Positions 32,681-40,298 of a DNA stretch of 64,000 nt are shown piece by piece. Made by a program: the position numbers and the translations under genes. The stretch's first letter is position 1; each line of letters starts with the position of its first letter. The DNA is from JAWXBK01 sp040878185 (GTDB taxonomy: Bacteria > Pseudomonadota > Alphaproteobacteria > Dongiales > Dongiaceae): contig JBBDMS010000021.1 in NCBI GenBank assembly GCA_040878185.1, forward strand, positions 62,001-126,000, written 5' to 3'. The notes below the pieces were generated by a model, which saw only the letters and a list, made by a program, of their open reading frames with translations, ran no database searches and was not told the origin of the DNA.

Positions 32681-34192
32681 TCAGCCGGCCGACGGCAGGG
32701 TGAAGCGGACGGTCAGTCCGCGATCGCTGTTGTTGTCGGCATAAACCCACCCGCCCATCGCCGAGATATTCCGGCGCACAACCCAGAGCCCGATGCCGGC
32801 ATGCCAGCTCGTGCCGCTTTCAGGCGTCGAATCGTCCGGCTGCGCGCGCTGCTGACGGGTGGAGAAATTTCGGTCGAAGATGCGATCGAGAAACTCCGGA
32901 GGGACGCCCGGTCCTTCGTCGGAGAGCAGGAACTCGACCGTGTCGTCGGCCGGTTTGGTCAGCACAACGGTAATGCGCCCGCCGCGTGGCGACACGCTGA
33001 TGGCATTGTCGACGATGTTCTCCAGAACGTTCTCGACCAGCTCCTCACCGCCGCGAATCTGAATGCCCGGTGCCACGAACGCTTCGAGTTCGAGATTCTG
33101 CCGCTCCAGCAAGGGGCTGTAACCTTCCAGCGTACGCTCGACCAGGGCCGACAGATCGATGCGCCGCCGCGGCGGATCGAGCAGCTCGGCCGTCGTTTCA
33201 TCGACCCGGCGCGCCGTCGCAACCAGATGGTCGAGCCGTTCGACCGCGCCTTCCATCACCGACAGGGCGCGCTGCCCGCGCGGCTCGCCTTCGGAAAGGA
33301 TCCGTCGCAGCGGCTCGAGCGATTGTCGGATGATGGCAAGCGGCGTTTTGAACGCATGCGCGTTATCCTGCGCCGCCGCCCGAATGCTGTCCGAGGCGCG
33401 CTGGAGCGAACCGACCAGACGGTCGAGCTCGCCGGCAACGCCGGAGAGTTCCGACAGACGATTGGTTTCGGTGAAGCTGGCGGTCGCCGCCTCGCCGCGA
33501 TTCTTCGCTTGCGCGAGGCGATGGACGCGCAGTAGCGCGGAGCGCACCGTACCGAAGACCACGAAGACCAACCCGGCGAGCGCCAGATAGATCGCCGCCG
33601 CCACCTGCATCTCGGGCCGCGCCCAGTACGGCTTTCCCAAGATCGCGCCGATCTCCCCGGCGAGCGGGTGAGAAACGACCAAAGCCCAGCAACCCCAGCT
33701 CGACTGCACCGGCGTGATCGAGGTCCAGATTTCTTCCTTCCCCTCGGGATCGCTGTAGCGCTCGGCCAGCGGAAGGTCGCCGCTGCAACTGGTGGCGAGC
33801 TGGTCGAGCACGCCGAGCTTCCGCAGCGCCTCGCGCTCGTCCGACAGGGTCTCGTCGGTTGCCGGCGGCGCGGCGGCGACAAAGTAGAAATCCTGCTCGC
33901 CGGCCGAATCGGCCGGACGGAACAGCATTTTCAGCTTGGTTTCGCGGGTGGCGAAGGGCTCGAGCGAGACCTGAAGATCGGTCAGCGGCGAGACTTCCGT
34001 GCGACTGAGCAATGGCGACAGCGCGACCGCCGCCAGATGCCCCTGGTCGCGCACGCTCTCCAGCAGAAGGGTCTGCCGCTCGCTATCGGCCTGGGCGAGC
34101 GTCAGATAGATGGCAACCGGCACGGCAATGAACCATACCGCCAGCAGGAAGAGCCATGCCGTCAGTGACCGTTTGCGTTCCTCGTTCGCCAT
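32681..34192 (-). CDS. Sensor histidine kinase (PhoQ/OmpR-partner type)
   Basis: The 503-residue kinase has a transmembrane helix at about 11-31, a periplasmic sensor of about 150 residues and a second helix near 197-217. A linker and the dimerisation helix follow, with the phospho-acceptor histidine in AHAFKTPLAII. The ATPase has an N-box VENVLENIVDNAI, a G1 box LSDEGPGVPPEFLDRIF and a G2 box WHAGIGLWVVRR. It is the last gene of a four-gene minus-strand operon with its response regulator, a lytic transglycosylase and a lipoprotein, so it probably senses envelope or peptidoglycan state. The signal itself is unknown. Confidence 0.87.
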   Translation of the reverse strand: MANEERKRSLTAWLFLLAVWFIAVPVAIYLTLAQADSERQTLLLESVRDQGHLAAVALSPLLSRTEVSPLTDLQVSLEPFATRETKLKMLFRPADSAGEQDFYFVAAAPPATDETLSDEREALRKLGVLDQLATSCSGDLPLAERYSDPEGKEEIWTSITPVQSSWGCWALVVSHPLAGEIGAILGKPYWARPEMQVAAAIYLALAGLVFVVFGTVRSALLRVHRLAQAKNRGEAATASFTETNRLSELSGVAGELDRLVGSLQRASDSIRAAAQDNAHAFKTPLAIIRQSLEPLRRILSEGEPRGQRALSVMEGAVERLDHLVATARRVDETTAELLDPPRRRIDLSALVERTLEGYSPLLERQNLELEAFVAPGIQIRGGEELVENVLENIVDNAISVSPRGGRITVVLTKPADDTVEFLLSDEGPGVPPEFLDRIFDRNFSTRQQRAQPDDSTPESGTSWHAGIGLWVVRRNISAMGGWVYADNNSDRGLTVRFTLPSAG

Positions 34193-34207
34193 GGCGATCG
34201 ACGACGA

Positions 34208-34804
34208 TCAGTTCTCGACCAGCGCGCTGCGCAGCGTATCGCGATAGGCCGCAACGTCGCGAACATAGGAGACGGTATGCATGCCATGCATCAGGCGCAT
34301 TGCCTCTTCGACGCCGCCGCGCCAGCGATTGGCGTCGAGCCCGTGCGCCGCCGCCCATTGGCGCGCCTGCTCGATGTTCATCGGACCCGCCTGATAGGCG
34401 GCGATGGCGAACAGCACGCGCTCGGCCGGATCGATCGCCGGATCGGCGAAGCTGATGTCAATCATGGCCCGGAGATAGCGTACGCCGGCATGTATATTGC
34501 CGTCGGCATCGTAGATCGCGGTCAGGGATACGACCGCGCTGGCGGCCGTCGCCGGCGCGATCTGCATGATGCCGATATGGCCGCCCGGTCCGCGCGCGCC
34601 CTGATCGAACCCGGATTCCTGAAACGCGATTCCGGCAATCCAGGTCCAGTCCAGATCGTAGAGCGCGGCATAACGCTCCATGATGTCCCGCAACGTTTCG
34701 AGACGAGCCTGGGGCCCTGCGGCCAACGGGTCGCGCGCATTGTCGGCAAATGCCGGACCGGCGGCGACAAGCAACATCGCCGCAGCCACCAGAAGCCGGC
34801 GCAC
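34208..34804 (-). CDS. Lytic transglycosylase (SLT family)
   Basis: The 198-residue protein has a Sec signal peptide (MRRLLVAAAMLLVAAGPAFA, residues 1-20) and a compact transglycosylase domain with the catalytic glutamate in FQESGFDQGARG. GHIGIMQIAPATA matches the family GxMQxxP motif, and IAAYQAGP corresponds to the usual AYNAGP. It would cleave peptidoglycan glycan strands in the periplasm. The start is a GTG at 34804 that shares its G with the TAG stop of the response regulator, so translation is coupled. Placement between the regulator and kinase of a two-component system is unusual and suggests a direct functional tie. Confidence 0.85.
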   Translation of the reverse strand: MRRLLVAAAMLLVAAGPAFADNARDPLAAGPQARLETLRDIMERYAALYDLDWTWIAGIAFQESGFDQGARGPGGHIGIMQIAPATAASAVVSLTAIYDADGNIHAGVRYLRAMIDISFADPAIDPAERVLFAIAAYQAGPMNIEQARQWAAAHGLDANRWRGGVEEAMRLMHGMHTVSYVRDVAAYRDTLRSALVEN

Positions 34805-35562
34805 TAGGCACTATCCTTCCAGCGATAGCCGTAGCCCGGATAATTGACGATCGAATCGAACTCGGGATCGACGGCCCGGAATTTCTGGCGAATCCGTTTG
34901 ATGAACGATCGTACGTTGACCTTGTATCCTTCGTCGCCATAGCCGGCGACGAAATCGGTACCGCGCGCAAGGTCGTAGATCTGGCGATAGGTCACGTCGC
35001 GATCGGTGACGGCCGCGAGTGCCGACACGATATTGAATTCGGTCAATGTCAGATCGACCAGTTTGCTCTTCCATGTCGCGCGGCTGGTATCGGTCAGGAG
35101 TTCGAGATCGCCGCGCCGAACCTGGTCCGGTTGCGCGGGCCCGCCGCTTGCGGGTCCCGCCCGCCGCTCTTCCGCCAGCATTTCGAGCCGCAACCGAAGG
35201 CGCTGCATGATGATCGAGAAGCTGCGCGACTTCTCGATGAAGTCGACCGCGCCATAGCGCAGGCCCGCTTCTTCATAGATCTCATCAGACAGTGAGGTAA
35301 GAAAGAGAACCGGCGTCCGGACGCCCGCCTCGCGCAGCGCTTTCAGCACCGCCAGTCCGTCCATTCGCGGCATTCGCCAATCGAGCAGAATGGCATCGGC
35401 CGTGCCCTTCTCCTCGAGAAGATATTTCAGAAAGCTCGGGCCGTCGCTGAACTCGACGATGCGGAAGCCGCTATCCTCAAGATTGAGCGAGATCGATTCC
35501 CGGAACATATCGTCGTCGTCGACGATGGCGATGCAGGGGGCATTTTCAGCTGGCATGGGCAC
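34804..35562 (-). CDS. OmpR/PhoB-type response regulator
   Basis: The 252-residue regulator has an N-terminal receiver (DDDDMF acidic pocket at 15-20, phospho-acceptor Asp in LLDWRMPRMDG, Thr/Ser in FLTSLSD, Lys in FIEKSRSF). Its C-terminal winged helix has TLTEFNIVSALA and FIKRIRQKFRAVDPEFDSIVNYPGYGYRW, the usual end of OmpR-type DNA-binding domains. The partner kinase is at 32681-34192. The gene overlaps the end of the lipoprotein gene by 17 bp. The receiver resembles the ChvI type known in alphaproteobacteria as an envelope-stress regulator, but that is not established. Confidence 0.88.
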   Translation of the reverse strand: MPMPAENAPCIAIVDDDDMFRESISLNLEDSGFRIVEFSDGPSFLKYLLEEKGTADAILLDWRMPRMDGLAVLKALREAGVRTPVLFLTSLSDEIYEEAGLRYGAVDFIEKSRSFSIIMQRLRLRLEMLAEERRAGPASGGPAQPDQVRRGDLELLTDTSRATWKSKLVDLTLTEFNIVSALAAVTDRDVTYRQIYDLARGTDFVAGYGDEGYKVNVRSFIKRIRQKFRAVDPEFDSIVNYPGYGYRWKDSA

Positions 35563-36016
35563 GTCTCACTGCGGTGACGCAGGCATGTTCGCCGGCGCTG
35601 TCGGTTGCCGGCTCGATCGCATAGGTCAATGCCAGGAAGCGCGTTCCATCGAGTTCCGGATAGAAGAACAGTCGGAGCGTACAAAGATTCGGCACTTCGT
35701 AAACCCAGATCAGTGCCGGTGCCTGATCTTCGGTACGATCGGGGGCACCGAGAATGCTGGCAGTCTCCGCGGTGTCGAGCTTGAGCAGATCGTCGGGATC
35801 GCCCTCGGGCAACGCCGCCATGGATTCGGGCATCGCATCCGGCTTGGGCGGGGGCGCATCGGCCGGCGGCAGCGCCTCGGGTTCAGCGGCCGGCTCGGGG
35901 TCGGCCGCGACCGCTTCCTGGGGCCCTCGTTCCGCGGACCCGGTCTGCTGGGCGGTACTGCAGCCCGCCAGAAGCGCGCACAAACTCAACCCAACGATAT
36001 AGCGCAAGTCGACCAT
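35546..36016 (-). CDS. Small Pro/Ala-rich lipoprotein
   Basis: The 156-residue protein has a lipoprotein signal with lipobox LLAGC (cysteine near residue 19). A low-complexity stretch rich in Ala, Pro and Glu (about 30-70) follows, and then a small folded domain containing LGAPDRTEDQAPALIWVYEV and CTLRLFFYPELDG. The folded part looks like a SmpA/BamE-type outer-membrane lipoprotein domain, in which a GxPxxxxxxxxxxxWxY pattern is common. It is the first gene of the operon with the response regulator, transglycosylase and kinase. It may be the envelope sensor input or a target. Confidence 0.75.
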   Translation of the reverse strand: MVDLRYIVGLSLCALLAGCSTAQQTGSAERGPQEAVAADPEPAAEPEALPPADAPPPKPDAMPESMAALPEGDPDDLLKLDTAETASILGAPDRTEDQAPALIWVYEVPNLCTLRLFFYPELDGTRFLALTYAIEPATDSAGEHACVTAVRRAHAS

Positions 36017-36105
36017 GCCACCCTGTCCTGCGAATTTCCCGGCGATCTTATCAGCCCCGACCCGGCACCCTCAATCAGTCGCCGGCCAATCAGGCGCCGG
36101 CCGCG

Positions 36106-36945
36106 CTATTTCTTTTTCGGCCGAAGCGACTCCCAGTCGTCCTCGGTCATGGCGCGAAGAAAATTGAACTGCCCCGCCCCTTCGAGCCATTCACCGCCAT
36201 CGATCGTCACGACCTCGCCGTTAATGAAGCCGGCTCCGTCCGACATGAGGTAGCTGGCCAGGTTGGCCAATTCCTCATGACGACCCGGCCGCCCCATCGG
36301 GTTACGTGTCTCGAATTCACGCGCCAGTTCGGGGCGCGGCACGAGCCGTTCCCAAGCGCCCGGCGTCGGAAACGGCCCCGGCGCGATCGCATTGGTTCTG
36401 ATGCCACGGCCCCCCCATTCCACCGCCAGGCTCCGGGTCAGCGCGAGCACACCGCCTTTGGCCATTGCCGACGGAACGACATAGGCCGACCCGGTCCACG
36501 CGTAGGTGGTTACGATATTCAGGATCGAGCCACGTTGATTTGCCGCAAGCCAGCGCCGGCCGCATCCGATCGAACAATAGGCGGCGCCGTGCAGCACGAT
36601 ATTCAGGACCGCATCCACGGCACGCGGCGACAAGGTCTCGGTCTTGGCGATGAAATTGCCGGCCGCATTGTTGACGAGCCCGTCGAGCGGCTCCTCCTGC
36701 CAGATCGCCTCCAGCATCGCCTCGACCGCGTCGGCATCGCGAATGTCGCAGCGATACCCGTGTACCTTGCCGCCGGTCTCTCTCGCAAGCGATGCAACGG
36801 CCTCGTCGATAACTTCCTGACGACGGCCGCAGATGACCAACGATGCCCCGAGCTCGAGGAAACGCCGGCCCATACTGAGGCCGAGCCCGGTCCCGCCGCC
36901 GGTCACGAGCACGCGCTTGCCGGAAAGGAGAGTCTTCTCGAACAT
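36106..36945 (-). CDS. Short-chain dehydrogenase, 2,4-dienoyl-CoA reductase-like
   Basis: The 279-residue SDR binds NADP(H) through VTGGGTGLGLSMG (residues 14-26) and has LVNNAAGNF (NNAG motif). The usual catalytic Tyr-x3-Lys is absent: the equivalent stretch is YVVPSAMAKGGV, in which Ser replaces Tyr before AMAK. That is the arrangement of peroxisomal/mitochondrial-type 2,4-dienoyl-CoA reductases, which also have Asn and Ser in the active site. With the enoyl-CoA hydratase 37 bp upstream on the same strand it suggests oxidation of an unsaturated acyl-CoA. Confidence 0.8.
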   Translation of the reverse strand: MFEKTLLSGKRVLVTGGGTGLGLSMGRRFLELGASLVICGRRQEVIDEAVASLARETGGKVHGYRCDIRDADAVEAMLEAIWQEEPLDGLVNNAAGNFIAKTETLSPRAVDAVLNIVLHGAAYCSIGCGRRWLAANQRGSILNIVTTYAWTGSAYVVPSAMAKGGVLALTRSLAVEWGGRGIRTNAIAPGPFPTPGAWERLVPRPELAREFETRNPMGRPGRHEELANLASYLMSDGAGFINGEVVTIDGGEWLEGAGQFNFLRAMTEDDWESLRPKKK

Positions 36946-36982
36946 CGTTCCTGCCTCGTGACGTCGCGTCTATTTCGGCGGA

Positions 36983-37774
36983 CTATTCGCCGCGAAAGAC
37001 GGGCGCGCGGCGTTCGACGGACGCAGCCATCGCTTCCTCGAAGTCTTTGCTTTCGGCGCAGCGCTGGCCCGCGGCCCGCTCGAGATGGAGCTGCGCGTCG
37101 AGCGATCGCGACTGCGCGCCGTCGATCAGCCGCTTCGCTTCGATCTGCGCCAGGGTTGGGCCCTGCGCGAGCATCCCGGCAAAGGCGAGCGCCTTCGGCA
37201 GCAACTCGTCCGCCGGATATATTTCCGATACGAGGCCGCGCGCCTTCGCCTCCGGCGCCAGCCATGTCTCGCCGGTAAAAACAAAACGCTTCGCTGCCTC
37301 GATGCCGACAGCCCGCGGCAACAACCAGCTGCCGCCGGCATCAGGTGGATACGCCATCTTCGTGTAGGCGCAGATAAACTTCGCGCTGTCGGCCGCGAAG
37401 CGAAAATCGCAGGCCAGTGCCAGATCGAGCCCGGACCCCACGGCTGCACCGTTCAGGACGGCGATCGACGGCTTCTGATAGGCGGCAACATCGCGAATCA
37501 GTCCGTGCATCTCGTCCATCCAGGGCGATTCTTCGGCCTTGCCCGATGCTTCCGCCTCGGCCCATTCCGCGACATCGGCCCCGGCGCAGAAGCCTTTGCC
37601 GGCTCCGGTCAGAACGAGACAGCGAACGGACGCCGCACTAGCGTCCGCTACCGCGGCGCGCAGCCTGCGCAATAACGGGGTGCTGAGCGCGTTGCGAACG
37701 TCGGACCGGTTCATCGTAAGCAGGCGAACCGGGCCTTGATCCTCGATCTGCAGAATGTCGTCCGCATGGCCCAT
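36983..37774 (-). CDS. Enoyl-CoA hydratase/isomerase family protein
   Basis: The 263-residue crotonase-fold protein has the family oxyanion-hole pattern: LTGAGKGFCAGADVAEW and IAVLNGAAVGSGLDLALACDFRFAA, followed by FICAYTKMAYPPDAGGSWLLPRAVG. One of the two catalytic glutamates of classic hydratases appears replaced: the region after GLDLALACD reads through aspartate-containing YPPDAGGSWLLP, as in isomerases. It precedes the SDR reductase and likely forms a beta-oxidation or carnitine-type pair. The exact reaction (hydration or double-bond shift) cannot be fixed. Confidence 0.85.
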   Translation of the reverse strand: MGHADDILQIEDQGPVRLLTMNRSDVRNALSTPLLRRLRAAVADASAASVRCLVLTGAGKGFCAGADVAEWAEAEASGKAEESPWMDEMHGLIRDVAAYQKPSIAVLNGAAVGSGLDLALACDFRFAADSAKFICAYTKMAYPPDAGGSWLLPRAVGIEAAKRFVFTGETWLAPEAKARGLVSEIYPADELLPKALAFAGMLAQGPTLAQIEAKRLIDGAQSRSLDAQLHLERAAGQRCAESKDFEEAMAASVERRAPVFRGE

Positions 37775-38242
37775 GATGATCTCCGGCCGGTTGCTGACCG
37801 CCAGCGATGGCGAGGGATGCTTGCGTTGATGCCATGGAACACCGGTCGCTGCCTAGCGATTACCCGGATGGGCTTCAACGGGTGCGGGCGGTCGGTTTCG
37901 CGGTGCCGTGTCGTTCCACGCCCCGGGAACGCGGGGGATTCCCTGCAAACCGGCCCTCGGTGGTGGCCGATTCCGGATGATCCGGCTCCCTGTCCAAAGT
38001 TCGGCAGAAGCAATTTTTTGACCACAAATCATGGTGTTAGATGGGTTTGTAACGCACAACCGCTGCGATCGGGGTGTCAGGGGTAGTCCGCCTCATTTCA
38101 GCCCCCTTATACTGTTGCTATCCGTCAAACCCGCACCGGTCCGGCCCTGGGCTTGGACGCCGGACCGGCAAGGCGGGGGCAATGCACTCGCAATTGCGAT
38201 GCATCAGCGAAAAAAGATGAGGCATCCAAGGAGACGTATCGC
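37775..38242 (+). other. Intergenic region before the binding-protein gene, no gene seen
   Basis: This 468-base stretch lies between the divergent enoyl-CoA hydratase and the binding-protein gene. Short open frames in it do not resemble proteins. It includes an AT-richer patch around 38010-38045 containing TTGACC at 38018-38023, but I could not match a convincing -10 box at normal spacing. It probably holds promoters for both genes, and the ribosome-binding site AAGGAG (around 38228-38233) lies just before the binding-protein ATG. Confidence 0.5.
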
Positions 38243-39370
38243 ATGACAAAGATCAATCCCGATCGCCTGCTCAAGGATCTGCGCAGCAACAAGTTCGACC
38301 GGCGGACGTTCATGCAGGGCGTGGCGGCCGCGGGTCTCAGCACCGTGCTGATTCCGACCGCCCCAAATCTCGTTCGCGCCGACACGACCATCACCTATTT
38401 CACCTGGTCGGGCTACGATTTGCCGGAGATGTTCCCGGAATATATCTCGAAATATGGAACGCCGCCGACCTTCGCCATTTTCGGCGAAGAGGAAGAGGCA
38501 CTGCAGAAATTGCGCGGCGGATTCACGGCCGACATTTCGCATCCCTGCACCTCAAATGTTCGCCGCTGGCGTGACGCCGAAGTTATTACGGCGATCGACG
38601 TGTCGCGGATCGAGCGCTGGGACGAGATCATGCCGGCGCTGAAGAAGCCCAAGGGCGTCGAGATCGACGGACAGAACTACTTCATGCCGTGGGACTGGGG
38701 TAATACGTCGCTGCTCTATCGCGCAGACCTCGTGGATATGACGCCCGAGGATGAAACCTATGCGATCCTTCTCGACGAGCGCTATGCCGGAAAGATGTCT
38801 GTTTTCGACTCTGCGGAAACGGTTGCGGCCATCGCCGGCCTGCTGACCGGTGCAAAGGATCCCTTCGACCAGACACCCGAAGAAATCACGGCAACGTTCG
38901 AACTCTGGAAGCAGATTCACGCGAACCTGCGTTTCTACTGGACCGATACGACACAATTTGAGCAGGCCCTTGCGACCGGCGAGATTGTCGTGGCATCGGC
39001 GTGGAACGAATCCGTCGGCAAGCTGCAGGCCGAAGGTGTCGATGTGCGCTACATGGTCCCGAAGGAAGGAATTCTTACCTGGGTCTGCGGACTTGCCGCC
39101 AATCTAAATGCCGACGGCGACGACCAGGAAGTGTACGACATGATGAATGCCATGCTCGACCCCGAGGTCGGGAAATGGCTGATCGAGTACTATAATTACG
39201 GTCATTCGAACGCGAAGTCGTATGACATCGCGGATCCGGAAATTCTCGCAAGCATGGGCCTGACGGACCCGGTCGCGATGATCGAGAACACAGTCTTCTT
39301 CGATGAAATGCCGACGGAGATGCGCGAAACCATCAACGCCGAGCTCGAGCGGGTGAAGGCCGGGCTGTAA
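38243..39370 (+). CDS. Tat-exported PotD-like extracellular solute-binding protein
   Basis: The 375-residue protein has a twin-arginine signal, FDRRTFMQGVAAAGLSTVL (about 18-36), ending near VRADTTI. The mature part has the spermidine/putrescine-type fold beginning ITYFTWSGYDLPEMF, with KLRGGFTADISHP and YFMPWDWGNTSLLYR. ABC binding proteins of this kind capture polyamines, betaines or other cationic amines in the periplasm. The ribosome-binding site AAGGAGA supports the ATG at 38243. No permease or ATPase genes follow; the gene ends in a strong terminator. It may thus be an orphan binding protein feeding an unlinked transporter, possibly for the substrate of the catabolic genes next door. 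Confidence 0.85.
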   Translation: MTKINPDRLLKDLRSNKFDRRTFMQGVAAAGLSTVLIPTAPNLVRADTTITYFTWSGYDLPEMFPEYISKYGTPPTFAIFGEEEEALQKLRGGFTADISHPCTSNVRRWRDAEVITAIDVSRIERWDEIMPALKKPKGVEIDGQNYFMPWDWGNTSLLYRADLVDMTPEDETYAILLDERYAGKMSVFDSAETVAAIAGLLTGAKDPFDQTPEEITATFELWKQIHANLRFYWTDTTQFEQALATGEIVVASAWNESVGKLQAEGVDVRYMVPKEGILTWVCGLAANLNADGDDQEVYDMMNAMLDPEVGKWLIEYYNYGHSNAKSYDIADPEILASMGLTDPVAMIENTVFFDEMPTEMRETINAELERVKAGL

Positions 39371-39397
39371 CCGCCCGACTTTGTCTTCCCTCGGTTC

Positions 39398-39434
39398 AAA
39401 GCCCCCGCCCCTCCTGGGCGGGGGCTTTTCTGTT
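39398..39434 (+). terminator. Intrinsic terminator after the binding-protein gene
   Basis: GCCCCCGCCC (39401-39410) pairs perfectly with GGGCGGGGGC (39416-39425) around CTCCT, preceded by AAA and followed by TTTTCTGTTT. A stable GC stem with a T-run, 30 bases after the stop codon, makes a clear rho-independent terminator. Confidence 0.9.
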
Positions 39435-39535
39435 TCCGGATTGTCTCGCCATCGGCCTTATCGCCAGGCCTGCGGCGTCGCGCCGCGAGACCCCGAATTC
39501 GCCCGGGATTTCAAGAGGATATTGGCTGTATAGCC

Positions 39536-39560
39536 ATTCAATAAGTTTAGATTATTGAAT
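39536..39560. promoter_or_regulatory. Palindromic operator candidate upstream of the TetR gene
   Basis: ATTCAATAA (39536-39544) and TTATTGAAT (39552-39560) form a perfect 9-bp inverted repeat around a 7-base spacer. It lies in an unusually AT-rich island and directly upstream of the -35 box of the TetR gene. A shorter inverted repeat, TGGCT-GTAT-AGCCA (39523-39536), abuts it. The size (25 bp, dyad) suits a TetR-family dimer, so autoregulation by the BetI-like protein is likely. Confidence 0.65.
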
Positions 39561-39568
39561 ATATACCA

Positions 39569-39597
39569 TTGACTTAAAGGAATTTCTAACATATAAA
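39569..39597 (+). promoter_or_regulatory. Sigma-70-type promoter of the TetR gene
   Basis: TTGACT (39569-39574) and TATAAA (39592-39597) are separated by exactly 17 bases, close to the ideal housekeeping promoter. The ATG of the TetR gene begins only 8 bases after the -10 box, so a transcript starting at the usual distance would have no or almost no leader. There is no ribosome-binding site between the boxes and the ATG. Confidence 0.65.
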
Positions 39598-39604
39598 TTT
39601 TCTC

Positions 39605-40246
39605 ATGGGACGGCGTGAAATCAAGGAGTTCCGGCGGATCCAGCTCATCGAGGCGACCATCGATACGGTCGCCCGCAAGGGCTTCACCGACCTCACTTTG
39701 GCCGATGTGGCGGACGCAGCGCGGCTGTCCCGCGGCATCGTGAATTTCTATTTCCACAGCAAGGAAGAGTTGCTGGCGGAGACGCTGCGTTACATGACGC
39801 AGGAATATGAAGAGGCCTGGCGCGAAGCCACCTCTCGTGCCGGCTCCGATCCCGTCACACGGCTCCGTGCGATGGTCGACGGCGATTTCGGACCGCGGAC
39901 CAGCAGCCGCAAGCGGGTTGCCGTCTGGTACGCGTTCTGGGGCGAGGCGCGTTGGCGGCCGGAATATTTGCGCATCTGCCAGGAAGTCTCGGCACAGTAC
40001 TTCGCAGAGACTCGGCTTCTGGTCGAGGCGATCGCAACCGCCGGCGGTTACACCGGTCTCGACGCCGGCCTCGTTGCGCGCGGCCTCAATGCGATGATCG
40101 ACGGCCTGTGGCTCGACCTGCTGATCGAACCGAAGGATGTCGACCGCAACAGCGGGAAACGCTGCTGCTATCAGTTTCTTGCCGCCCATTTCCCGCGCGA
40201 GTTCGCCGGGCTCGTACCGTTGCCCGGCGCCATCGCTGCGGCCTGA
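39605..40246 (+). CDS. BetI-like TetR-family transcriptional regulator
   Basis: The 213-residue protein has an N-terminal helix-turn-helix, RRIQLIEATIDTVARKGF then LTLADVADAARLSRGIVNFYFHSKEELL, closely matching BetI-type repressors of choline/glycine-betaine genes. The C-terminal ligand domain begins TLRYMTQEYEEAWREA and contains VWYAFWGEARWRPEY, the aromatic-rich segment found in BetI. It is followed after 52 bp by the Rieske oxygenase and would repress that operon until its substrate appears. The ATG at 39605 fits the family start; see the promoter, which implies a leaderless mRNA. Confidence 0.85.
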   Translation: MGRREIKEFRRIQLIEATIDTVARKGFTDLTLADVADAARLSRGIVNFYFHSKEELLAETLRYMTQEYEEAWREATSRAGSDPVTRLRAMVDGDFGPRTSSRKRVAVWYAFWGEARWRPEYLRICQEVSAQYFAETRLLVEAIATAGGYTGLDAGLVARGLNAMIDGLWLDLLIEPKDVDRNSGKRCCYQFLAAHFPREFAGLVPLPGAIAAA

Positions 40247-40298
40247 CCAATAACATCACGACCGAACGATCGGATCGAACGCCAAGGAGACCGGATCC

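Noticed and set aside
38018..38042. TTGACC with TTAGAT as a promoter before the PotD-like gene
   Set aside because: The spacing is only 13 bases and the -10 box is weak, so I did not call it.
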